Origin: Haloarcula vallismortis ATCC 29715
GTDB taxonomy: Archaea; Halobacteriota; Halobacteria; Halobacteriales; Haloarculaceae
Direction of reading: 5' to 3'
Length of the DNA stretch: 64,000 bases
NCBI RefSeq assembly: GCF_000337775.1
Contig: NZ_AOLQ01000042.1
Location: 1-64,000, forward strand
Shown: piece by piece, positions 51,281-59,142 of the stretch
Layout: each line of letters begins with the position of its first letter
Numbering within the stretch: the stretch's first letter is position 1
Notes under the pieces: model-generated
Told to the model about the DNA's origin: nothing
The model's database searches: none
Seen by the model: the letters and a program-made list of their open reading frames with translations, nothing else
Position numbers and translations under genes: made by a program

Positions 51281-54200
51281 CAGCTGGTACCTCCTCGTCA
51301 CCGTCGCCCTCGCCCGAGAGGTCGATGCCGGTCACGGCGCTCACGTTGTCGCCCTGCATCATCACACCGATGGCCCGCTCGGACCGCTCCAGCATGGCCG
51401 AGCGGTGCGAGACGACGACGAACTGGGCGTCGCCGGCGAGTTCGTCCACCAGTTCGCCGACGAGATCGGCGTTGGCCGCGTCGAGGAAGGCATCCACCTC
51501 ATCGAGCGCGTAGAACGGCGCAGGGTTGTGCCGCTGGATGGCGAAGATGAACGCCAGCGCAGTCAGCGACTTCTCGCCGCCGGACATCGCGTTCAGGCGC
51601 TGAATCGGCTTGTCGCCCGGCTGGGCCTTCATCGTCAGCCCGCCCTCGAAGGGGTCGTCCTCGTTTTCGAGGTGAAGGTGGCCAGTGCCGTTCGAGAGCC
51701 GCTCGAAGATGTTCTGGAACTGGTCGTTGATCTCCGTGAACGACTCCATGAACGTCTCCTTCTTGCGGGCCTCGTAGGTGTCGATGCGCTCGCGGATGCC
51801 GTCGGCCTCCTCGACGAGCGTCGCCTTCTTGTCTTCGAGTTCCTGCAGGTCGTCGTTGACGCGGTCGTACTCCTCGATGGCGCGCATGTTGACCGGCTCT
51901 AACGTCTCCATCTCCGTTTCGAGCCGGTCAATCTCCCGCTCGACCGTGTCGTGGTCGGGCACGTCTTCCGGGTCGTAGTCGCCGACCTGCGCTTCGAGTT
52001 CGTCGATTTCCCACTCCAGACGCTCCTGCGTCTCCTGTTCGGATTCGAGGTCCCGCTCGATATCGGAGACGGCGGCCTGTTGCTCGTCCCGAGCCTCCTT
52101 TGCCTCCTGCAGGTCGGCTTTCAGGTCCTCACGTTCGGACTTGAGTTCGGCCAGCTCCTCTTCGAGGTCGGCGACGGCCTGCTCCTTCTCGGCTTTCAGT
52201 TCCTGCTTCTCGGCGACCTTTGTTTCGAGGTCGTCGATGCGCTCCTCGTGTTCGGCCTTGCGGTTCTGTGCCGCCTCGATGTCGTCGTGGAGGTCTTCGA
52301 TAGCGTCCTCGGCGTACTGCTTTTCGAGTTCGTACTCGTTGAGTTCCGCGTCGAGTTCGCCCTGCCGGTCCTCCAGCGCGTCGATGTCGTCCGTGATGGA
52401 TTCGCGCTGGTCGGTCAGGTCCGGCAGTTCGGAGTCTTCGACCTCGGCTTCGAGCTCGTCGATGTCGGACTGGAGCGCGTCGATTTCCTCGGTCTTCGAT
52501 TCGATGTCGGCCTCCAGCTCGTCCATCTGGTCGGCCACGTCCTCACGCTCCGCGGCGATCTCTTCGAGGTCGGTTTCCAGCTGCTCGATTCGGTCGCGGG
52601 TCTCTTCGAGGGCGCTCTGCTTGCGTTCGATGCTCGTCTCGATGTCCCGGACCTGCTCTGTCGCGTCAGACTCGCGGTCGCGGGCGTCGTCGAGGCGCTC
52701 CTCTACGTCCCGCAGGTCCTCCCGCACGTCCGCCCGCTCGTCTTCGAGTTCGTTGATGCGCGTGGCGACCCGTTCGAGCTTGCCTGCGCCGCCGGAGAAC
52801 GAGAAGCGCGTGCCCGAGGAGGAACCCCCGGTCATCGCGCCGGACTTCTCGACGAGGTCGCCGTCGAGTGTGACCATCCGGTAGTTGCCCATTAGTTCGC
52901 GAGCGGTGTCCATGCTGTCGACGACGACGGTGTCACCGAGGACGTACGAGAAGATGCCCGCGTACTCACGGTCGAAATCTACGAGGTTGTACGCGAAGTC
53001 GATGACGCCGTCGGCGCTGGGCAGCGAGCCCAGCGAGCGGTTCTGCATCTGTGTGATCGGCAGGAACGTCGCCCGACCGGCGCTACGTGATTTGAGGTAT
53101 TCGATGCAGCGCTGGCCGACGCTGTCGTCGTCGACGACGACGTGGGCGAGTCGCCCGCCGGCGGCCGTCTCACAGGCCGTAGCGTACTCGGGGTCGACGC
53201 CGCCAAGTTGGCCGACGGTGCCGTGGACGCCGTCCTGGCCGGCGTTGAGAATTGCCGTCACCGCGCGGCCGTACGAGGAGTCGCCGTCCTCGCCGGCCTT
53301 CGCTTCGAGCTGGGCGTATTCCTGCTGTTTCGCGCTGATTTCGTCTTCCAGCTCGTCCAAATCAGACTGGAGTTCTCGCTTCTCGGCGCGTAAGTCGTCG
53401 ACGACCTCGCCGATAGTCGCCTTGTTCTTCTCGGCCTTCTCAAGTTCCGTCTGTAAGTCCTCAATGTCGGCTTCGAGGTCCGGAATCTCGGCCTCGGCGT
53501 CTTCGATGGCGTCACGCTTCTCGTCTTCGGCGTTCGAGCGCCGTCGGGCCTCGTCGAGCAGGCGGTCCTGCTCGCGCTGGAGGTCGTTTTTCTCGCTTTT
53601 GAGCGTCTCCAGGCGCGAGCGTTTCTCCTCCAGTTCGTCCTTGACCTCCTGAAACTCCTCGCCGACCTCGTCGATGCGTTGCTGCACCTCGGCGAGCTCA
53701 GATTCCTTCTCGGCGATGTCGGCCTTGATGTTTGATTTAGCGACCTTCGTCTCGCGGATATCGCTCTCTAGGTCGTCGATGGTCTCCTGCTTGCGGTCGA
53801 TCTGGACGAACGCCTGCCGGCGCTCGTTCTCGGCGGCTTCGACCGTCTCCTCGGCGGACTCGATTTTATCCTCCAGCCGGGAGATGTCGCCTTTGATCTC
53901 CTCGATTTCGCGTTTGATGGCGAGCTGTTCGTCTTCGCCCTTGCGCTCGATTTCCCCGTTGAGCTCGTGGAGTTCGTCTTCCAGCCGGATGACCGCGCCC
54001 TGACGCTCGTCGAGTTCCGTCTGCAGTTCTTGGAGTTCCGCCTCCAGCTCGGCGATAGTTTCCTCGACGGCCGCCAGTTCCTCGCGCTTGTCTTCGAGTT
54101 CGGCGGCCTTGCGGTACCCCTCGTACTCCTCTTTCTCGTCGCGGAGGTCCTGGTACTTGAGTGCCGTCTCGCGCTCGTCTTCGAGCTGGTCGAGTCGGTC

Positions 54201-54860
54201 CTGTTTCTCCTCGATACGGAGCTCGGCCTCGTCGATGCGCTCTTGGACGACTTCTAGCTCGTCGAAGGCGTCGGCCTTCTTCGCGTCGAACTGGGCGACG
54301 CCAGCGATCTCGTCGATAATCTCTCGGCGGGAGCCGGCGGTCATGTTGATGATCTCGGTCACGTCGCCCTGCATGACGACGTTGTACCCCTCCGGCGTCA
54401 CGCCCGCCTGCGCGAGCAGATCCTGAATGTCCGAGAGGTTGACCGAGCGGCCGTTGATGTAGTAGTAGGAGTAGTAGTTATCCTCGGTCTCCTTGACCCG
54501 GCGTTTGATTGCGATCTCGTCCACGTCACCCACGTCCTCCGTACCAGCGGCGTTGACGACCTGTGACCGTGACAGTGTTCGGTCGTCGTTTGCCAGAATC
54601 ACTTCGACGCTGGCCTGCCGTTCGCCGTCGTACTCGGCGTCTTCGTCGGCGTGACCGGGGTTGTAGATGAGGTCGGTGAGTTTCTCGGCGCGGATGCCCG
54701 AGGTTCGGGCGAGGCCGAGCGCGAACAGAATCGCATCGATAATGTTTGACTTGCCCGAGCCGTTCGGGCCGCTAATGGTAGTGAAATCTTCGTAGAACGG
54801 GATTCGGGTCTTACGTCCGAAGCTCTTGAAATTGTCGAGGACGAGCTCTTTGATATGCAT
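51273..54860 (-). CDS. smc: Chromosome partition protein SMC
   Basis: SMC (1195 residues) is the ATPase that organises the chromosome by DNA looping. Walker A is GPNGSGKSN at 31-39. Long acidic heptad coiled coils fill about 170-510 and 680-1000, and a hinge lies near 520-660 ('GTVGQLGGVDPEYATACETA', 'GRLAHVVVDDDSVGQRCIEY'). The C-terminal head has signature 'LNAMSGGEKSLTALAFIFAI' and Walker B 'APFYALDEVDAFLDAANADL'. It is preceded by a coiled-coil gene and followed by scpA in one operon. It is a full-length SMC, not the Rad50 or haloarchaeal Sph1 type. Confidence 0.96.
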   Translation of the reverse strand: MHIKELVLDNFKSFGRKTRIPFYEDFTTISGPNGSGKSNIIDAILFALGLARTSGIRAEKLTDLIYNPGHADEDAEYDGERQASVEVILANDDRTLSRSQVVNAAGTEDVGDVDEIAIKRRVKETEDNYYSYYYINGRSVNLSDIQDLLAQAGVTPEGYNVVMQGDVTEIINMTAGSRREIIDEIAGVAQFDAKKADAFDELEVVQERIDEAELRIEEKQDRLDQLEDERETALKYQDLRDEKEEYEGYRKAAELEDKREELAAVEETIAELEAELQELQTELDERQGAVIRLEDELHELNGEIERKGEDEQLAIKREIEEIKGDISRLEDKIESAEETVEAAENERRQAFVQIDRKQETIDDLESDIRETKVAKSNIKADIAEKESELAEVQQRIDEVGEEFQEVKDELEEKRSRLETLKSEKNDLQREQDRLLDEARRRSNAEDEKRDAIEDAEAEIPDLEADIEDLQTELEKAEKNKATIGEVVDDLRAEKRELQSDLDELEDEISAKQQEYAQLEAKAGEDGDSSYGRAVTAILNAGQDGVHGTVGQLGGVDPEYATACETAAGGRLAHVVVDDDSVGQRCIEYLKSRSAGRATFLPITQMQNRSLGSLPSADGVIDFAYNLVDFDREYAGIFSYVLGDTVVVDSMDTARELMGNYRMVTLDGDLVEKSGAMTGGSSSGTRFSFSGGAGKLERVATRINELEDERADVREDLRDVEERLDDARDRESDATEQVRDIETSIERKQSALEETRDRIEQLETDLEEIAAEREDVADQMDELEADIESKTEEIDALQSDIDELEAEVEDSELPDLTDQRESITDDIDALEDRQGELDAELNEYELEKQYAEDAIEDLHDDIEAAQNRKAEHEERIDDLETKVAEKQELKAEKEQAVADLEEELAELKSEREDLKADLQEAKEARDEQQAAVSDIERDLESEQETQERLEWEIDELEAQVGDYDPEDVPDHDTVEREIDRLETEMETLEPVNMRAIEEYDRVNDDLQELEDKKATLVEEADGIRERIDTYEARKKETFMESFTEINDQFQNIFERLSNGTGHLHLENEDDPFEGGLTMKAQPGDKPIQRLNAMSGGEKSLTALAFIFAIQRHNPAPFYALDEVDAFLDAANADLVGELVDELAGDAQFVVVSHRSAMLERSERAIGVMMQGDNVSAVTGIDLSGEGDGDEEVPADD

Positions 54861-54881
54861 GCGGTGGTGTGGCCGACAGCC

Positions 54882-55184
54882 CTACGCAACGATGATGTCG
54901 GACTCCGAGTCCTCTTCAGTCTCGGTCTCCGACGCGGCCTCGGCTTCCTCCCTGTTATCAACCTCGTTGGTATCCTCGGTGTTAGGTGTGTCGGCCTCCG
55001 TCGAGGTGGCGGCCGATTCTTCCGAGTCGGACTCGTCGGCGCTGAATCCGTTGTCCTCGTCGACGGTGGCTTCGAGTTCCCGGATACGGACCTTGCATTC
55101 GACGAGTTCGTCGGTCAGTCCCTCGACCGACGCTTCTAGTTCTCTGACGCGCGTTTCGAGTTCCTCGACTCGGTTGCCGCACAT
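54882..55184 (-). CDS. Short coiled-coil protein encoded upstream of smc (DUF7518-like)
   Basis: This has 100 residues from the ATG at 55184 ('MCGNRVEELETRVRELEASV'). The start is set by a TATA box 29 bases upstream; a longer frame to 55229 would begin before that box. The first 45 residues are a heptad coiled coil, and the rest is a low-complexity D/E/S/T tail. It begins the operon with smc 21 bases downstream. A link to chromosome organisation is inferred from position only. From memory it matches the haloarchaeal DUF7518 group. Confidence 0.7.
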   Translation of the reverse strand: MCGNRVEELETRVRELEASVEGLTDELVECKVRIRELEATVDEDNGFSADESDSEESAATSTEADTPNTEDTNEVDNREEAEAASETETEEDSESDIIVA

Positions 55185-55209
55185 ATCCGTAACCCAGCCA
55201 TTGTGGACA

Positions 55210-55217
55210 CTTATACC
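55210..55217 (-). promoter_or_regulatory. TATA box for the coiled-coil-smc-scpA operon
   Basis: Minus-strand GGTATAAG is centred 29 bases before the ATG at 55184. It supports that start and a leaderless transcript for the operon. Confidence 0.6.
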
Positions 55218-55292
55218 TACGTCAGACATTGGCAGTCCGACTGATACATCATGCGGAGTTGCCAGAACAGCGGCACGGACAGTACGTCTGTG

Positions 55293-56054
55293 TCATGTTG
55301 AGTAGCGATTCTGTAGGTACGCCGAGATTTCGTCGACGTGGTCGGCATCAAAAGACCAGTAGCCGCGCCACTGACTCCGCCCGGTCCGCTCGGCGAGGAG
55401 TACCCCCTTCATCTCGGCGGTACAGTCCGTGTTGACGACGAACCAGGACTCCCGCAGTTCGTCACGGGGTTCGGTATGGATAGTGGAGTTCCCGGGCAGC
55501 TCGGAGACACGGTCCGGCAGGCCGTACAGGTGTAGGTCGGTGTCGCTGTCGGCCAGTCGGTCGTACACGCGTCGAGTCCCGCGCTCGTCGTCAATCCGAG
55601 AGAGGTACTGAAACCCGGCGTGGAGTGTGTTATTATCCGACTGCCAGCCGAGCGACTCGATGTACCGCGAGAGCTCGATAAGTAGCATCTTCCGCTTGCC
55701 AGTGACTGTAAAAGGGACCTCATCGAGATGCAACAGCGCCCCCGGCGTGTCGACCTCGTCGAGAGACCGCGTTCCCGTGACATACAGGTCGGAGTTGACG
55801 AGCAACACACAGGCACTGATTTCGCTGATCGAGGACACAGCCAGCTCCGTGCCGTCGGCGTCCTCGACAACCACAGCATTTCTCGGCGTTTCGGCCGAAA
55901 CTTCGCCGGCCCGGACATCGACGGCCGGTGAGTCGACCATCCGCTTGAGCATCCGGACCAGCGGCTCGGGTTCATCGTCGTTAAACACCGTGAGCGTCCG
56001 TCGAGCTAGTGAAACCGTATCGATGAACGCCGATATGGTCACACCGTCACACAT
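55293..56054 (-). CDS. DICT-domain sensory protein
   Basis: This has 253 residues from the ATG at 56054. Alternatives are the ATG at 56066 or a GTG at 56042; the AT-rich run CTTTGAATATGG at 56063-56074 would best fit the GTG as a leaderless start. The N-terminal part 'ISAFIDTVSLARRTLTVFND' and 'VLLVNSDLYVTGTRSLDEVD' is the DICT domain, a sensor module often linked to light- or redox-responsive signalling in haloarchaea and cyanobacteria. No output domain is fused. The far upstream extension of this frame lies inside gatB and is a shadow. Confidence 0.75.
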   Translation of the reverse strand: MCDGVTISAFIDTVSLARRTLTVFNDDEPEPLVRMLKRMVDSPAVDVRAGEVSAETPRNAVVVEDADGTELAVSSISEISACVLLVNSDLYVTGTRSLDEVDTPGALLHLDEVPFTVTGKRKMLLIELSRYIESLGWQSDNNTLHAGFQYLSRIDDERGTRRVYDRLADSDTDLHLYGLPDRVSELPGNSTIHTEPRDELRESWFVVNTDCTAEMKGVLLAERTGRSQWRGYWSFDADHVDEISAYLQNRYST

Positions 56055-56142
56055 TCGGTTATCCATATTCAAAGTGGCGGCACCAGGATTGTGAGCGAAT
56101 ACGGGCCTGCTGGGCGAGTCGCCGCGGATGGGGTCGTTAGCC

Positions 56143-56147
56143 TTTAG
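56143..56147 (+). promoter_or_regulatory. TATA-like box for gatB
   Basis: TTTAG within GCCTTTAGCC is centred 27 bases before the ATG at 56172, predicting a leaderless gatB mRNA. Confidence 0.5.
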
Positions 56148-56171
56148 CCACACGCCACCGAATCCCGGACA

Positions 56172-57686
56172 ATGACTGCGCAAGCGTCCGAAGCCCGCGA
56201 ACTCGCGGCCGTCATCGGGCTGGAGGTCCACGTCCAGCTCGAGACGGAGACGAAGATCTTCTGTGGCTGTTCGACCGACGTGGCCGACGCCGAACCAAAC
56301 ACCCACACCTGTCCAGTGTGTCTGGGCCTGCCCGGCGCGCTCCCGGTGGTCAACGAGGGTGCGGTCGAAGCCGCTGTCAAGGTCGGCAAGGCTATCGACG
56401 CCGACATCCCCGAGGAAACCACCTTCCACCGGAAGAACTACTACTACCCCGACCTCCCGAAAAACTTCCAGATAACGCAGTACGACTCCCCCATCTGTCA
56501 AGACGGCGAACTCGAATTCTCCGTCGAGAGCGAGCGTCGCAGCGTCGACATCCGCCGGGCGCACCTTGAAGAGGACCCCGGCTCGATCAAGCACGTCCGC
56601 GAAGGCTCCGGTCCGCTTGAGTCCCGGACCTGCTCCATCGAGCGCGCAGACTACACGCTCATCGACTACAACCGCGCCGGGACGCCGCTGATGGAGATCG
56701 TCACGGAGCCGGACTTCCGCGCGCCGGGCGAGGTCCGGTCGTTCCTCGAAAAGCTCGAAGAAGTACTGGAATACCTCGGCGTGTTCGACGCGACGCGGGA
56801 CGGCAGCCTCCGCATCGACGCGAACCTCTCGATGGTCGACGCCGGTGAGGTGAGCGAGGACGGCGACATCGACGAGTCGGTCCTCGAAGACGCCAACCGC
56901 ACCGAGGTCAAGAACATCTCTAGCCACAAGGGCGCGGAGCAGGCCCTCTCCTTCGAGGCGTCCCGCCAGCGGAAGCTCATCCAGTCGGGCCGCGCCGTCG
57001 AACAGGAGACCCGCCACTTCAACGAGACACACGGCAACACAGTGTCGATGCGCTCGAAAGAGGAGGAGAAGGACTACCGCTACTTCCGGGAGGCCGATCT
57101 GCCGCCGCTGCGAGTAAGCCACTGGAAGGACGAGGTCCCGATTCCGGAGCTTCCCGACGCCCGCCGCGAACGGTTCGTCGCCGAGTACGGTCTCAGCGAG
57201 GAAGCCGCCTCGAAGCTCACGAGTACGAAACAGGTCGCAGATTTCTTCGAGGACGTGGCCGAGCGCTTCGATGCTAATCTGGCCGCGACGTGGGTCGCCG
57301 ACAACCTGCTTGGCGAACTGAACTACCGGGACATGGCCATCACCGACATCGACGACCGTTTCGGCGAGGTGACCCGGCTCGTGGAGCTCGTCGCCGATGA
57401 CGAAATTACGGCGAAAAACGCCCATGAGACCGTGCTTCGGGAGATGCTCGACACAGGCGACGACCCCGACACCGTCGTCGACCGCGAGGGGCTGGGCAAG
57501 ACCTCCGGCGACGAGGTCCAGCAGGCTGTCGTGGAAGCCATCGACGAGAACCCCGACGCCGTCGAGGACTACCACAGCGGCGAGGACGGCGCGCTCAACT
57601 TCCTTGTCGGACAGGTCATGCAAAAGACCGGCGGGAGCGCTGACCCTGGCGACGTGAATGGGTTGTTGCAGGAAGAGCTAAACTGA
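56172..57686 (+). CDS. gatB: Aspartyl/glutamyl-tRNA amidotransferase subunit B
   Basis: GatB (504 residues) activates Glu-tRNA(Gln) or Asp-tRNA(Asn) for amidation in the GatCAB complex. 'VIGLEVHVQLETETKIF' leads into the zinc cysteines C31, C33, C47 and C50, followed by 'FHRKNYYYPDLPKNFQITQY'. The helical tail domain (about 350-504) ends in the YqeY-like 'NFLVGQVMQKTGGSADPGDV' region. No AspRS-like insertion is seen, so it is GatB rather than GatE. gatA and gatC are not in the window. A partial copy of its 3' end lies 100 bases downstream. Confidence 0.95.
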   Translation: MTAQASEARELAAVIGLEVHVQLETETKIFCGCSTDVADAEPNTHTCPVCLGLPGALPVVNEGAVEAAVKVGKAIDADIPEETTFHRKNYYYPDLPKNFQITQYDSPICQDGELEFSVESERRSVDIRRAHLEEDPGSIKHVREGSGPLESRTCSIERADYTLIDYNRAGTPLMEIVTEPDFRAPGEVRSFLEKLEEVLEYLGVFDATRDGSLRIDANLSMVDAGEVSEDGDIDESVLEDANRTEVKNISSHKGAEQALSFEASRQRKLIQSGRAVEQETRHFNETHGNTVSMRSKEEEKDYRYFREADLPPLRVSHWKDEVPIPELPDARRERFVAEYGLSEEAASKLTSTKQVADFFEDVAERFDANLAATWVADNLLGELNYRDMAITDIDDRFGEVTRLVELVADDEITAKNAHETVLREMLDTGDDPDTVVDREGLGKTSGDEVQQAVVEAIDENPDAVEDYHSGEDGALNFLVGQVMQKTGGSADPGDVNGLLQEELN

Positions 57687-57740
57687 CCGCGAACGACTGT
57701 TGGGAGTGAGCGGCATTTTCGCCCACGTTTTTCGAGGCGT

Positions 57741-57765
57741 GGTTCGCGAGCGCAGCGAGCGAACC
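57741..57765. repeat. GC-rich inverted repeat between the gatB copies
   Basis: GGTTCGCGAGCGC is followed directly by AGCGAGCGAACC. The arms pair over about 11 bases to form a short hairpin. Similar 'gcgagcgaagcgagc' motifs recur in haloarchaeal intergenic DNA. It might act as a terminator stem or a recombination target. Confidence 0.55.
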
Positions 57766-57786
57766 CAACGAGTAAAAAGGTGGCAG

Positions 57787-57853
57787 CAAGACCGGCGGGA
57801 GCGCCGACCTTGGCGACGTGAACGGGTTGTTACGCGAGGAACTGGAGAGCTGA
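57787..57853 (+). pseudogene. Duplicated 3' end of gatB
   Basis: The frame reads 'KTGGSADLGDVNGLLREELE', S, stop, closely matching the real gatB C-terminus 'KTGGSADPGDVNGLLQEELN' at 57624-57686. The nucleotide match is also strong (AAGACCGGCGGGAGCGC in both). The two copies are separated by 100 bases containing a GC-rich inverted repeat (about 57741-57765). No start belongs to it, so it is a remnant of a duplication or of exchange with another gatB allele. Confidence 0.75.
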
Positions 57854-57904
57854 GACAGTGTCCTACTTAGCCGGTTCCGTAGTGACGAGCCTGAGTTGCC
57901 GTAG

Positions 57905-58240
57905 TCACCGCTGCGGCCAGTCGTCCGGCAGTTCATCAGCATGATTTTCGAGCAGTTCGAGCATCGGTTCGATTTCGTCGAATCGCTGGCCCCGTGAGAC
58001 CTCGTCGGCCGCCCGGTCCCAGTCGATGTACGCTAAACTGGCTAGACGGGGCAGGTCGTCGTGTCGGAGTCCGGCTTCGGTGTTTTTGGTTCCGGCACTT
58101 CTGGGCAGAAAGTCGACAATCGGCCGCGGACTCCGCTGTTTCAGCATGAACAGAATCATTCGGCGTCGGCGGGTAAACAGCGCTTCAAACACCCGGTCCA
58201 TCCCTGTGTCCCATACCACGTCCGGGATAGAAGTTCCCAT
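57905..58240 (-). CDS. Winged-helix protein (DUF7344-like)
   Basis: This has 111 residues. 'DRVFEALFTRRRRMILFMLK' opens a winged helix, and 'DDLPRLASLAYIDWDRAADE' matches the recognition-helix/wing region of haloarchaeal ArsR-like proteins of the DUF7344 type. The C-terminus is helical and acidic. A TATA box supports the start. DNA binding is likely; no target is evident. Confidence 0.7.
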   Translation of the reverse strand: MGTSIPDVVWDTGMDRVFEALFTRRRRMILFMLKQRSPRPIVDFLPRSAGTKNTEAGLRHDDLPRLASLAYIDWDRAADEVSRGQRFDEIEPMLELLENHADELPDDWPQR

Positions 58241-58263
58241 CCTGTAACAAAAGACACACTACT

Positions 58264-58273
58264 GATAATAAAT
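58264..58273 (-). promoter_or_regulatory. TATA box for the winged-helix gene
   Basis: Minus-strand ATTTATTATC is centred 28 bases before the ATG at 58240, consistent with a leaderless transcript. Confidence 0.6.
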
Positions 58274-58371
58274 GTCACGATACCGCCGTTCTCTTGCCGA
58301 GTCAATCCTGAATTCTACAGGCGTGGCTACTGGACGAGACTGTCCACATATCCGCTATGCTGCGTCGCGCG

Positions 58372-58917
58372 CTACGAGTCGCTCGATGCGTTCGACTCGA
58401 CGTTCTCACGCCGCTCACCCGGGATGATTGCGGGGTCCTTCCACAGCAGCGTCACGAATATCGCAGCAGCGAGCGCTTCGAGGGTCTTGATAGCCGATTC
58501 GGTCGGTTCAGTGTTGAAGTGGTCCAGTATCAGCATGGCAGTGCTCCCGCCGTGGTGTCCGCTGCCGCCCGAGGACGGCGCGGAGAACCCCTCGACGAGG
58601 AAGGCCCCGTGCCCGGTAGCATGCCAGAACACCCAGCCGGCGATGGATGCGACCATGAGGACAGTCCCGGCGATATAGGCGTTCCGCAGGCCGATGACGC
58701 CCCGGGTGATGAGATATGGGCCGGCGAGCAACACCGCGGCGAAGGCGACAAACAGGAACGGACGAGGGTCCGGCGGGAGCCCCCGTCCGAACAGTCCCTC
58801 TATCGCCTGCGCGTAGATGATGCTTCGCGGGAGTCCCCACCAGAGGTGAAACGCCGCCGTTGCGAACACGAGTGCGGCGGCGGTTCCGCGGAGGAGTTTG
58901 GTCGTCCGGCGATCCAT
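58372..58917 (-). CDS. Four-helix membrane protein of unknown function
   Basis: This has 181 residues from the ATG at 58917 ('MDRRTTKLLRGTAAALVFAT'); the frame beyond this point is not protein-like. Four membrane segments are separated by short loops ('LFVAFAAVLLAGPYLITRGV', 'YIAGTVLMVASIAGWVFWHA'), and a loop with 'SGGSGHHGGS' carries two histidines. The last 20 residues are charged. A metal or redox role is possible but unproven. Confidence 0.65.
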   Translation of the reverse strand: MDRRTTKLLRGTAAALVFATAAFHLWWGLPRSIIYAQAIEGLFGRGLPPDPRPFLFVAFAAVLLAGPYLITRGVIGLRNAYIAGTVLMVASIAGWVFWHATGHGAFLVEGFSAPSSGGSGHHGGSTAMLILDHFNTEPTESAIKTLEALAAAIFVTLLWKDPAIIPGERRENVESNASSDS

Positions 58918-59083
58918 ACCGACAGTCGGGGTGGCAGTGGCAAGAGTGCGTCGAAGTGATGAGTAGTGCTGAGTGTTGCCATCTTCGTGGGACGGGACGA
59001 AGGCGTCGTGGCTACCTCCGCGCGAGCGCGAGCGGCCCCGCAAGCGCCTGCACACCCGCGCTGTCGCCTGATTTCCCGAAAGC

Positions 59084-59090
59084 CTTTAGA
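59084..59090 (+). promoter_or_regulatory. TATA-like box upstream of topA
   Basis: CTTTAGA is centred 29 bases before an ATG at 59116 that opens an 8-codon frame, and 52 bases before the topA ATG. The transcript therefore likely starts at the mini-frame rather than at topA itself. Confidence 0.5.
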
Positions 59091-59115
59091 ACAACTGAAT
59101 CCGTAGCGACGAGTA

Positions 59116-59142
59116 ATGATAGAGACAGGTGGTGTCCGATGA
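59116..59142 (+). promoter_or_regulatory. Eight-codon leader frame overlapping the topA start
   Basis: ATG at 59116 gives MIETGGVR then TGA at 59140-59142, sharing ATGA with the topA start at 59139. With the TATA box 29 bases upstream this mini-frame would be translated leaderlessly, and topA by coupled re-initiation. It may be chance, but the geometry is exact. Confidence 0.4.

Noticed and set aside
56067-57623. Minus-strand continuation of the DICT gene frame across gatB
   Set aside because: The open frame is antisense to the strongly conserved gatB. Only the part from about 56066 downward has DICT similarity.
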